From: Rallus limicola
Lineage: Eukaryota; Chordata; Aves; Gruiformes; Rallidae
DNA length: 64,000 nucleotides
NCBI GenBank assembly: GCA_022605955.1
Contig: JAKCOZ010000007.1
Location: 9,987,501-10,051,500, forward strand
Direction: 5' to 3'
Part shown: piece after piece, positions 1-11,882 of the stretch
Position numbering within the stretch: position 1 is the first letter of the stretch
How the letters are laid out: each line of letters begins with the position of its first letter
Notes under the pieces: generated by a model
What the model was told of the DNA's origin: nothing
Databases searched by the model: none
The model's input: only the letters and a program-made list of their open reading frames with translations
Position numbers and translations under genes: made by a program

Positions 1-1234
1 AGAACTACCATGGCAGTAGTTCTAAGGCACCAAGAAAATTTAAACACAAAAATGAACCGTACCTAAATATAAAAATCCCCGCATTTTCTTTCCCTGCATT
101 GGAGATGCGCTATGCCTTGCAGATTGCTCCAAACCAGCTACATCCAGATTGCAGGACCACAAAAACAGTCCAACATTTTTAACTGATAAGAGTCACTATC
201 GTGTCCTGGTTTTCAGTTACTTCAGTTGAAAATTTAAAAGGTAATTTTATCAACATAAAGCTATGTAAGTACTAATGTTCACTTAATCTTTAATAAAACA
301 AAGCAGCACAGACATTCAGGACTCTGAAACATATACCACCTAGCATCTATTGCTGTATTTTGAAATTTATGTCATTATGGGGAAAAAGAAGACACAGGAA
401 AAGATGTGAAAAATATTTCAGGGCTGGAAACTCTATCTAAACAAAATGTCTGAAATTTTTTACTTAAGTCTTCAGCTCCTAACCCTACACAGATCTTCCT
501 ACTAGTCCATGCAGTTGAAGTTTCAGGCATTAATGACGACTTTTCAATATGCATCTTTCAGACTTGCATTATATTTTAGATTGTGTGAAAACAAAATAGT
601 GGGAATAATTCACAATAGAAAATGCAGAAAAGAATTTCTTCCAAATTAGGACAGCACCACTGGCAGAAATCAAAGTATTTCTGAACTATTATGAATAAAG
701 AAATTATAATTAAAACTGGTTTACAATCTTAGAAAGAATAATTAATAATTGTTTTAGCTTTTGAAAAATAATTTTTAGACCATTATAATAGTACTCATTG
801 ATGCTGTTTAAAATACAAGGAGGGTTAATTTGCTTTTAAATATGCATATGGCCTGTTTTTCAATGAAGAAACATAAAAGTATTCTTTAAAATTTCCATTA
901 ACTTTTCACTTGTACATCTCTTTGATTTTCACTCAGAGTACTATTACTGTCATGGCACCCAACCTCTAGCTATGCATATTCCTCAGAAGGGAAGGTATGT
1001 GACTTCCCTACAAGCCAATAAAATCAGTGGGATGGTTATTTGGGTAATACTTTCAGCACTTCCCACAGGACAGCATATAAGTTGATACGCTACGACTACC
1101 CAGGAGCATGGAGTAAGATTCAGAAGTCTATCTTGTAACATGGGAGTCGCACATACCAGTGGAGCACACTGTTGGAAGCCACTGAGTCAACTAATTAAAG
1201 ACAATTTTATAGCCAGACTGTTATACTTACCCTG

Positions 1235-1258
1235 CACACACACACACACACACACACA
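1235..1258. repeat. (CA)12 microsatellite
   Basis: A pure CA dinucleotide run followed by a short A tract. No coding context. Confidence 0.95.
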
Positions 1259-2118
1259 AAAATAGCCTAAAGGGAGCAACGGCTCTGTAGCTTTTTTAAA
1301 AATCTTCTTTTGTCATATATCTTCAACTGTAACTCTAGTGTTTACATGGATATGCTGTAACAAAGCTCTTCAGTAACATTAATATTGATTAACAATATTT
1401 TACAAAAGTAAGAGATGGAAACTGCTCTGAAGGTATTAGTGCTGCAAGATTGCAAAGAATGACTAGAAGAAAAGATGACCTAAATAGATGACTAGTAAAT
1501 GATGAAAGACACCCAGTGGATTTTATCTAATATCGTGATGACAAACAGCCCCCTAGATCTAACTTTGTTTTCCCTGTTTCTTAATAAAGCTTTCAGCAGT
1601 ATATTATCATATTTCTATAACAATCTCTTCTGAAAGATGCCATTTTGTAGATTATTTCATTAGTAATACCCTCGATATCTGATGAAAAACATATCATGGC
1701 TAGCTGTTAGAAACGGTCATGGATTTTCTGATATATCATTCCCCAAATGAAAATGCTTCTCTATAAAAAATAAATTGCTCATAGGAACATGCTGATTTGT
1801 TTAGAAATGAAAAACATTTAAGTTAGGGTAAAAATATTCTGATCAAATATTTGCAGACTAAAATTTTTTCAATAATAACTGATTCAAAACTTATTTTAAT
1901 ATCTGCGTAGGGCTTTCTTCCCCAAAAAGAGTATTTCCCTTCTTTAAACTTTCTGCATTGTGATAAGGAGACAATATTGTCATTCACTGCATTAAAGGAG
2001 TTTCCAAATGCCCTTTTGTATACCTGATAAATTCTCATTCAGTTTTAGATGAAACATTGCTGAACTTGGTGCAATTTTAAGGTACAGTGCCAAAGAAATA
2101 CCAATTCATTACCACCTT

Positions 2119-2139
2119 CCCCCCTCCTCCCCCCCCCCC
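2119..2139. repeat. C-rich low-complexity run
   Basis: C6 TCCT C11 type tract, almost pure cytosine on the + strand. Confidence 0.9.
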
Positions 2140-5100
2140 AGTATCATGCAAGTCAAATAAATTGATAGAGAATCTAGAAACATTATTGGGTGGTAGGGGT
2201 GTTTTAGCAGAAGACTAATGTTAATTAATAGAATTAGAAAGTTCTGGTATCACTACTATTTTAAAACAGAGACTAAGTATTAGTATATCTGTTTATGCTT
2301 TGGATAACAGCATTTCACATGTTTCTCAAAAGTACACGTCAATATATATATGTCTGAATCAAAAAATTTGACATCTGCACTTCATAAATATATGATCATG
2401 TGTCCAATAAGGACACATGTTTATATTTCAAGAGAGTTATGGTCATTCAAAATGTCTTGTTCAATCTTCAAAACCCACGGTAATCGCTTTTACAGTTACT
2501 TTAATTGAAAGTATAATAATCACATTAGCAGCAGAAAATAAGAGCAAGCAAGCTTGTTTCGAGGTTAAGAAAACAAGGCACAACATAATAATCATTCTGA
2601 ACGTGATCCAACACTCATTATGAATTGTTATGTCAAAGAATTCTTATCTATGTGTTTAATACTTCACATATCAGCACTGAACCAAATGGCAACATGATAG
2701 TTTGGGGACTGTACTGTCTCTGTAGAACATAAGGTAATGAGATGCTGTGAGAGTAGTTACAAATGACACAGTGATAAAATATGCCTATGAGGTATAACTT
2801 CATCATTCTACACGTAAACTTTGCCACATTTAGTCACACCTCCTATTTAACTGGGACACGTCACATGCATGTGTAATAATCCTAACACTTTGCAGCCCTT
2901 TCTCCTTTGAGAAAGGAGAATCTATAAAGTCTCATCATATTCAGTCCTGACCAAAAGAGCATTGTCAGAAAATTTAGTTTTCTCTCTGGATCTGTGCTGA
3001 GGCCACTAATTTCTCGTGCATTTTCTCTCATAACCAGGATTCCCTTCCTGATGCTGAAAAGCATCTGTATTTTTCTCACCATATTTTTATCTACTTTAGC
3101 CATTTTATCTCTTGTTAAGATATTGTTTAATCCCCTTTATGGATTTCACAGTTCTATCTAGCTACAAGGAGAGAGGGTCCTTTTGTTCAAATAAAGATGT
3201 TACTGTTTATCCCCTTCATGTGAAGACATTCAAACCCTTTTTTCTTGGCCAAAAGTTTTTCCTTCCTCTTGTTCTCACTTGTTGGCTTTTACTCACCCTC
3301 ACAAAATCTACAAGCACCACAAAAAAGGGCATTTTATTGGAACTTTACATAGATCTCAAGCTGGGTATTTCAATCTCAATGGTCTTACCAACTGTTGCAT
3401 CATGCTCGTCTGATTTAGGTAAAATGACTCATACATGTCCATCTTAAAAATGAGATAATGAAGATCATCAGTATTCCTGACCTTCAAACTGTACTGATAG
3501 CTGTTCACCTCTAATGTATTTACATGTACACCTGCATTTCTCCTTAAGTAGAAGGAACTCTGAAATAACTCGATTTTCAGAGTCAAGACCCTGTTTTCCT
3601 GCTTAAATCTGGGCCTGAATCAATCAACCAAAGTATCTAACACAATTTCTCCCAGACTAAGAGATACAACTTATGCTCAGTTGCTTGAGGTTTTGTTTTC
3701 ACCATAGCTCTGAATAGGCATGATGTTACCACACATATTCATAGTTTATATAGGCAAAATCTCCTTTTAGTTTTTGTAATTCATGACACTTGGAACAAGA
3801 TATTCTAATTATTTCAATATTAAGACAAGTGGTTCTCATTCAATATATTGTCTCACTAGATTTTCTAGAAACCTGAGGTCAGAACATCTTGAACTGCCTC
3901 CTGTACCTTGGAAGTTAGGACATTCCTTTTTTATCATTTTCTCCCCATGGAGGTTAATCCCATGAAGTCAACTTTTTCAGCCACTCATCTCTCATCTTAA
4001 AAATATGCTTAACTATTCCTATGGCATCATATATCAATTGGGTATTGAATGGTCTCACTCAGCTTCAGATCCAGAGAAGCAAAGCCTGTGAAAGCTGGTC
4101 TAACACATGTAGTCCATTACTACAGAAAACCAGTTTTCATCTCCAGATCCTGTGTGAGAAAGCTTCATGATTATTGTACACATTACCTGAAGTCAAGACT
4201 TTTACAGTAATTATTCAATCCAAAAATAGGAATTGAAATATTTTTTTTCATTCCACCCCTATCAAAGAAGAAAAATTATAGTTACTATTCAATACAAAAC
4301 AAGGCAAATTGCTTGACCTTCTACTGTCAGGAAAAACTGCCGAAAGCTGTCCAAGTGACCTTTTCCAGAGAGCCATACTGGTCACCCTTTTAAAACTCAT
4401 GGCCAAACTTCCACAAATCATAGGTAGCCTCCTAGAAGAGAACCTTGAAAGTTCCTGTAAATCAGGATTTACATCCTGCCTGTAAATCCTAGTGCCAGTG
4501 CCCTCAAAACTTCCTCTATCCACTGGTACAAGGTCTTCTGCCCATTTTTGTTGGGTGGTAAACTGAAGACCACTGAAATTTTTTGATTGCCCATAAGGTA
4601 CTGAAAGAATATTATGCTTTGCTGGTGTTGCTACCACCAGCTTAGTGTTTCCTGATTAGTCATAAAAAGATTAAGTAACTCAATATGAGGAGGCAGAGAG
4701 AGACCTTGCTGTTGTAATATAAACATTTTCAACATTTTCTATTTTTTATTTCTTTTTTAATATATATTTTCAAATGGATCAGCGGTGTTTTGCATTTTAT
4801 AGATGTGAATAAATGTTTTTATCTGAATTTTCCATATAAAAAGGAGATTGACATGAAAAAATATCAATATGCCTCCATTCCAGTTGTAGGTCTAGATGGA
4901 GAGATGTCATCGCAGAGACCAGCAATGTGTTCCAGTAAAAAACTAAAGCAGACTCTCAAGCACACAGCATAATATTTCTACTTATATTTAACCATCAAAA
5001 GCCTGGCATAATCTCATTACCCTAACAATTTAATAATGAAATACTGTTAAGCACTCTTTATTTCATGTGATACCCATAACTCAGTGTGCAAAGGAGATAG

Positions 5101-5360
5101 GAGAAGAGATGAGACAGGATGAAACAGGACACATAGGGAAAAACAAATCTTCATGCCCTAGAGAAGGTGATAAGGACAGTATCTCACCAAATTATCCTTA
5201 CAGTGATTTTTGTAGTTAAGGTGATGATGAACAAGCCAGCATATTAGCAAGTATTTTTGAGCTGGGAAGTAATTTAACATAACAAAGGAGCCTAATATGG
5301 CATTTTGAAATGACTAGTATCCCTGTAAAAAGAAAGTAGTAATTGCTATTTTCTTACAAA

Positions 5361-5397
5361 CAGAATCACAGAATGATAGCAGTTGTAAGGAACCTCA
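5361..5397 (-). mobile_element. Possible short CR1 3'-tail fragment
   Basis: The stretch reads like the reverse complement of a CR1 3' end: tandem 'cagaatca/cagaatga' octamers followed by 'aaggaacctc'. It is only about 37 bp with no flanking CR1 body, so chance is possible. Confidence 0.35.
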
Positions 5398-6451
5398 ATA
5401 TCCCAAACAATACAGATTTTATGAAAACGGAAACATTAATTAACAAATTAGAAATAGCAAGTAAAAGTGAGTACTAAAGAGTCCTGATTGAGTAGCTTAA
5501 TTTTTCTAAACTACTGTATACTGAGAAAAGTATATGACAGGCATAAAAGTACAGCACAGGAGATAGAAAGTGAATAATTATTTTTAACACAGCTACAATT
5601 GCAAAAACCTTAATCTGTGACTGTGCCCCCAAAGGAGAAACATTTTAATGTTAACATTTTCATGTAAATCCAAAGAAAATTATACATGAGCAATTAGGCA
5701 ATTATCCATTTTCTTTGGAAAATAAGTTTAAGTATGAAAATAATACAGAAAAGAACTTAGGGAATTGTATGTGCATCTGATTTCTCTGAAGATTTTTTAG
5801 TTATTAGCACTATGTATTTTATACTTCTATTTCAGATAGCTCTGATTTCTCAGTTAAATCTACAGAGTCTGTCTTTCAACCCCAATATCTAAGATTCAGA
5901 TGAGGATCTTGTTAAGCAATAGCTCCTAACAGTTTGGAAACAGCTTTAGCCAAAAAACCAAAGTCTGACTGCTGAACTATCAAGAAGAATGGATGCACTG
6001 AGCATTCTTCTTGCATTTAAGTGACTAAAGAGCAATGCAAACTTATTGATGCTGACCTTCGTCAAAATTATCTGGGATTTATGTGTTACAGAGCACTTGT
6101 TGAAAAGGAGAAAAATATTTTCAAGTTAGCAGAAATTATGTCCTGTCTTTTCTTTCCCAGAAGTAACCACAAATCAAAGTAAAAGAAAGCAGAGAAAAGA
6201 AAGTATACAACAGCCCTAAGCACTGATGAAAAATGAAAAGTGCCAAAGCAAATCAATAAATTTATAATTTTCCTAGGATTACTGCTTTAGTCACATAAAT
6301 AGTCTACTACAGAAAAATAGCATTTTATTTAATTAGAAATACTTGCGTAAGGACAACATACTACTTACTTCAGTTTTTTAATAAAACTGGTATCCTTTTT
6401 AGACCTAAAAAGAATCACAAACAAATAATACTTGCTTCTGATAATACTCAC

Positions 6452-6611
6452 TTCTGAATCCCTCAGGTTTTTCTTTCTAATCTGTAGTAATTCTCCATAT
6501 GTTTTTTCTTCCTGCTTTAACCTTTTCTCATATTTTGCCAATTCATCTTGGAGATGATTAAATACCATCTGGACATTTTGCTGCTTAAACATCACATCAT
6601 TTAAATTTTTC
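6452..6611 (-). CDS. CCDC178: Host gene exon 16 (last recognised), coiled-coil protein
   Basis: 160 nt on the minus strand. The acceptor (...tttcaaag) follows a T-rich tract and the donor is gaa|gtgagt. The first base completes an Arg codon begun in exon 15, then 53 codons follow with no stop, ending in phase 0. The peptide is charged and heptad-like (for example LAKYEKRLKQEEKTYGELL), like the rest of the protein. The next downstream exon is not seen. Exon 15 is 17.5 kb upstream, with the two nested proviruses between them. Confidence 0.8.
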
Positions 6612-7275
6612 CTTTGAAAGAAAAAAATATTCAATGAAGGAATCAGACTAATCTGCTAAACCGCTTTTTAATCTTTACTTACAGGCTTAAAGTTTAATTT
6701 TATAATAGTCATAATAGTGTCTTCTCACAAATAATTATATCCTTCAAAAAAACCCCAAAGAGAGATATGATGGAGTTATCATGAATGTTTAGACCACTTA
6801 AAGACACGCTGTCAATCCATATACAATAAGTCTATTGAGATACGTAACTCACAGTTTTAAAAAACAGCTTGTATATTTTAGAGCAACTTTCTAGAGAACG
6901 GACTGCTTCACTCCCACATGTAAAGTATCTGCTCAAGTAATGATATTCTGAAACACAGAATGGGTCCATGACCAGTGCCATATTGGGTAACCACTAATTT
7001 TTTATTTCTTTGGACTGGAGGAGGAAGCTTCACACCATTTAAGTAATATTTTGTTTCTCTCTCTGTCAATACTTAGTATGTTTTCTTTAAACCATACATA
7101 TGAAACGGGTAAAGTTAAGCCACTTTCAGAGATTTTCACTTTGTACTAGCACTGTGTTGTCTCTGGTTTTGTATGTCTGTTACTTTTAGACAGAAGCATA
7201 CTAAAAAAAAAGTGTTTGAAACCTCAAAAAGTCAAAATCAAGGCTCAATAACTGGACTGGTTATTAAGCAGGTAT
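6612..7275. other. Intron segment left of the provirus
   Basis: Unique-looking AT-rich sequence without recognisable features. It ends at the TCAGG target duplication of the outer provirus (7276-7280). Confidence 0.6.
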
Positions 7276-7280
7276 TCAGG

Positions 7281-7868
7281 TGTCGTGGTTTCACCCCGGC
7301 TTGGGCCGAGATCCACGCAGCTGCCTGCTCCTTAAAGTAAAAGAGCAGGAGAAAAGGGAAAAAGGGGAGGGGGGAAACAAGGGAAGGGAAAAGGAAGGGG
7401 CAAATAACTCCAAAACCAAGAAACTAAGAGGCCCGTGGGTTGGGATAAGGATAGTTTACTAAGATAACAGAAAAATAAAATATATACAATGCTAACAGGA
7501 CTATAGAGCAAAAGAATATGAAAATATTGATACACAATGCAGTTTCTCACCGAACCACACAACTCAGGCCGTACCACCCAGAGCCGTCCCGGAACCCGAC
7601 CGTCCCCCAAGACCCTCGCGTCCCGGCCGCTCGCGTCCCGGAACCGCCCCTTCTTCCTCCCATCAGCCCCCCTTTATCCTGGGCAGGACGTAATTGGCAT
7701 GGAATATTCTCTTTGGCCCATCTGGGTCACCTGTCCTGGCATTGACTGTCTGACTGCAACTAAAAACATCAGGGTGTTATCAGCACTGCTTTCATTTTAA
7801 CTCCCAAACACAGCATTCCATCCGCTGCTACAAATGAAATTAACTCTATCCTGACTGAAACCAGGACA
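7281..7868 (-). repeat. 3' LTR of the outer provirus
   Basis: 588 bp. In element sense it starts TGTCCTGGTTTCAG and ends ACCACGACA, giving TG...CA ends. It contains a pyrimidine-rich stretch and a GC-rich part with the direct repeat tcgcgtcccgg. It appears identical to the LTR at 20383-20970. Confidence 0.95.
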
Positions 7869-8317
7869 TTATCCACCCCTTATTCCATACCATTTACGTC
7901 GTGACCAGATCCAACCATTTCTTTTGGGTACAACCAATGTTTCAGACATGTTGAGTAAATGATTTAGTCCATGACTTTCAGGCTTCATTCGTTGTAACAG
8001 TCTCTCATGGTGTCAGTATGCGCCATTGGATCGTTGCATGCTGCATCTCGGGCTCTCGACCAATGCATCTGACATGGTCCATGGTCATGGTCTGTGAATC
8101 AAAAGTGTTCATTTTCAAAGGGGAAGAGGAAAAAGTTCTTGTGATGGTAGGTCTTGATCCCATCATCGTGGCAGTCTTCCTTCATTGACGCGTATGTTTC
8201 CGGCTGTAACTCCATTGGTACAACACACAACAACAATTATATATACAGAAATTAAAGTAATAATGTATATATTGTAATGGGTTATTTAGCACTTATTATA
8301 ATACAATTTCTACCTTA
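7869..8317 (-). other. Outer provirus region between pol and 3' LTR, no env
   Basis: 449 bp without an open frame of note. A purine-rich tract (aaggggtgga) next to the LTR is the likely polypurine tract. Compared with the inner copy it lacks 48 bp between 7948 and 7949. There is no room for, and no trace of, an envelope gene. Confidence 0.8.
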
Positions 8318-10797
8318 CTAATTACATTGGCTATTCTCACCTAAAATCAAATCCCTTTGAGGTACACATCGAGTTTCTCCATCCTTCTGCATTACCCACC
8401 AAGTAGAACCAGGTCCTTGAGCAAAAACAATTCCCGACATAGGTTTACCTTTACCTGAAGCAGGGATGACCCAAACTGTCTTCCCTAATATACTTTTCAT
8501 GTGCACCACTGGGACTCTGTCTCCTTCTACAGTACATGGAAATTTTGACTGGGCAGGGCCAGCCCGATTGGTAGAACCCCTAGAGTTAACTAACCACGTG
8601 GCTTTTGCCAAATTTGTATCCCAATGTTTGAATGTTCCACCACCCATTGCTTTCAGGGTGGTCTTTAAGAGTCCATTATATCGTTCAATTTTCCCAGAGG
8701 CTGGTGCATGATAAGGAATGTGGTACACCCATTCAATGCCATGCTCTTTGGCCCAGGTGTCTATGAGAGCATTTCGGAAATGAGTCCCGTTGTCTGACTC
8801 GATTCTTTCTGGGGTGCCGTGTCGCCATAGGACTTGCCTTTCAAGACCCAGGATTGTATTCCGGGCAGTAGCATGGGGTACAGGATATGTTTCTAGCCAG
8901 CCAGTGGTAGCCTCCACCATTGTAAGCACATAGCGTTTGCCATGGCGGGTTTGTGGGAGGGTGATGTAATCAATCTGCCAGGCCTCCCCATATTTATATT
9001 TCATCCACCGTCCCCCATACCAAAGCGGCTTCAACCGCTTCGCCTGCTTAATTGCGGCACACGTCTCACATTCATGGATAACTTGTGCAATAGCATCCAT
9101 GGTTAAGTCCACCCCTCGATCTCGAGCCCATCTATATGTTGCATCTCTCCCTTGATGACCTGAGGAATCATGAGCCCATCGAGCTATGAATAATTCACCT
9201 TTATGTTGCCAGTCTAGATCTACCTGAGCCACTTCAATCCTAGCAGCCTTATCTACCTGATGGTTGTTTTGATGTTCCTCCATGGCTCGACTCTTAGGTA
9301 CATGGGCATCAACATGACGTACCTTTACAACAAGCCTCTCTAATCGGGTAGCAATGTCTTGCCATAAGTCAGCAGCCCATATGGGTTTGCCTCTATGCTG
9401 CCAGTTGTTCTTTTTCCACTGTTGCAACCAACCCCACAGGGCATTAGCTACCATCCATGAGTCAGTATAAAGATAGAGCATTGGCCACTTTTCTCTCTCG
9501 GCAATGTCCAAGGCCAACTGGATGGCCTTCACCTCAGCAAATTGGCTTGATTCACCTTTTCCTTCAGTGGCTTCTGCTACTTGTCTGGTAGGACTCCATA
9601 CAGCAGCTTTCCATCTTCGCTGCCTTCCCACAAGGCGACAGGAGCCATCGGTGAACAGGGCATATCGCTTCTCATTCTCTGGCAGTTTGTTGTAAGGTGG
9701 GGCTTCTTCAGCACGTGTCACCTCCTCGTCCTCTGGTGACATCCCAAAATCTTTGCCTTCTGGCCAGTCTGTGATCACTTCCACGATTCCTGGGCGATTA
9801 GGGTTTCCTATTCGAGCCCGCTGAGTAATTAGTGCAACCCACTTGCTCCACGTAGCATCAGTGGCATGGTGTGTAGAAGGGACCTTCCCTTTGAACATCC
9901 AGCCCAGCACCGGCAGTCGGGGTGCCAGGAGGAGTTGAGCTTCAGTTCCAATCACTTCTGAAGCGGCTCGAACCCCTTCATAGGCGGCCAGTATTTCCTT
10001 TTCTGTTGGAGTATAATTGGCCTCAGATCCTTTGTAGGCCCGACTCCAAAACCCCAGTGGTCGACCTCTAGTCTCCCCTTGTGCTTTCTGCCAGAGACTC
10101 CAGGTAGGGCCATTCTCCCCGGCTGCAGTGTAAAGCACATTTTTAACATCTGTCCCTGTCCGGACAGGCCCAAGGGCTACTGCATGGACTATCTCGCGTT
10201 TGATCTGTTCAAAGGCTTGCTGCTGCTCAGGGCCCCATTGGAAATCATTCTTCTTCCGAGTTACGTGGTAGAGTGGGCTCACAATGAGACTGTAGTTTGG
10301 GACATGCATTCGCCAAAAACCTATAACACCTAAGAAAGCTTGTGTTTCCTTTTTGTTGCTTGGTGGAGACATAGCTGCTATTTTATTGATAATGTCCATT
10401 GGGATCTGACGACGCCCATCCTGCCATTTTATTCCTAAAAACTGGATTTCTCGGGTAGGCCCCTTGACTTTACTTTGCTTTATAGCAAAACCAGCTTCCA
10501 AAAGGATTTGAATTATCCTTTTTCCTTTCTCAAATACTTCCTCTGCTGTATTGCCCCATACAATGATGTCATCAATATACTGCAGGTGCTCTGGGGCTTT
10601 ACCCTTTTCCAGTGTGGTCTGAATTAGTCCATGGCAAATAGTGGGGCTGTGTTTCCACCCCTGGGGCAGACGATTCCACGTGTATTGGATGCCCCTCCAA
10701 GTGAAAGCAAATTGTGGCCTGCACTCTGGCGCCAGTGGTATTGAGAAGAAAGCATTTGCAATGTCAATTGTGGCATACCACTTGGCTGCCTTTGACT
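8318..10797 (-). pseudogene. pol: Outer provirus pol, 3' part (RT active site, RNase H, integrase)
   Basis: This continues the pol gene that begins at 18383 and is cut by the inner provirus. It enters with the RT palm segment (AKWYATIDIANAF) and carries the YIDD catalytic motif, a connection domain, RNase H (TDGS, AEVKAI, YTDSW) and integrase. The integrase has an HX4H...CX2C zinc-binding head, the D / SDNG / KIERYN DD35E triad, and a basic C-terminal tail. The frame is open from the inner LTR to the stop at 8318. The piece differs from the inner copy by only a few residues (for example H/R, M/I, C/R changes). It cannot make full-length pol because of the insertion; on its own it lacks a start codon and the protease. 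Confidence 0.9.
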
Positions 10798-11385
10798 TGT
10801 CGTGGTTTCACCCCGGCTTGGGCCGAGATCCACGCAGCTGCCTGCTCATTAAAGTAAAAGAGCAGGAGAAAAGGGAAAAAGGGGAGGGGGGAAACAAGGG
10901 AAGGGAAAAGGAAGGGGCAAATAACTCCAAAACCAAGAAACTAAGAGGCCCGTGGGTTGGGATAAGGATAGTTTACTAAGATAACAGAAAAATAAAATAT
11001 ATACAATGCTAACAGGACTATAGAGCAAAAGAATATGAAAATATTGATACACAATGCAGTTTCTCACCGAACCACACAACTCAGGCTGTACCACCCAGAG
11101 CCGTCCCGGAACCCGACCGTCCCCCAAGACCCTCGCGTCCCGGCCGCTCGCGTCCCGGAACCGCCCCTTCTTCCTCCCATCAGCCCCCCTTTATCCTGGG
11201 CAGGACGTAATTGGCATGGAATATTCTCTTTGGCCCATCTGGGTCACCTGTCCTGGCATTGACTGTCTGACTGCAACTAAAAACATCAGGGTGTTATCAG
11301 CACTGTTTTCATTTTAACTCCCAAACACAGCATTCCATCCGCTGCTACAAATGAAATTAACTCTATCCTGACTGAAACCAGGACA
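10798..11385 (-). repeat. 3' LTR of the inner provirus
   Basis: 588 bp with TG...CA ends in element sense. Read by eye against 17077-17664 it differs at one site, inside the purine-rich tract (ggggagggggg here, gggaagggggg there). Confidence 0.95.
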
Positions 11386-11882
11386 TTATCCACCCCTTAT
11401 TCCATACCATTTACGTCATGACCAGATCCAACCATTTCTTTTGGGTACAACAAATGTTTCAGACACACATATCTGTATTATTCCCTTAGTCTATGGATCA
11501 TTCTTCTGAGTTTTGTTGAGTAAATGATTTAGTCCATGACTTTCAGGCTTCATTCGTTGTAACAGTCTCTCATGGTGTCAGTATGCACCATTGGATCGTT
11601 GCATGCTGCATCTCGGGCTCTCGACCAATGCATCTGACATGGTCCATGGTCATGGTCTGTGAATCAAAAGTATTCATTTTCAAAGGGGATGAGGAAAAAG
11701 TTCTTGTGATGGTAGGTCTTGATCCCATCATCGTGGCAGTCTTCCTTCATTGACGTGTATGTTTCCGGCTGTAACTCCATTGGTACAACACACAACAACA
11801 ATTATATATACAGAAATTAAAGTAATAATGTATATATTGTAATGGGTTATTTAGCACTTATTATAATACAATTTCTACCTTA
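11386..11882 (-). other. Inner provirus region between pol and 3' LTR, no env
   Basis: 497 bp non-coding, with the likely polypurine tract (aaggggtgga) touching the LTR. Bases 11466-11513 (48 bp) are present here and missing from the outer copy. No env and no dUTPase-like frame is seen. Confidence 0.8.

Larger units (their letters stand above)
1..6451. other. AT-rich non-coding stretch downstream of the last recognised host exon
   Basis: I find no exon here that continues the host gene in phase 0, and no convincing gene on either strand. The stretch holds a (CA)n run, a C-rich run and a possible short CR1 tail, listed separately. Several short minus-strand open stretches between about 2880 and 4640 look like an old unidentified repeat or decayed coding sequence. 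It is most likely intron of the host gene, whose remaining 3' exons should lie left of the window. Confidence 0.6.

Noticed and set aside
1823..2038. Minus open stretch as a further host exon
   Set aside because: An acceptor-like tatcag precedes it, but the peptide is not coiled-coil-like and no convincing donor or link to exon 16 is seen.
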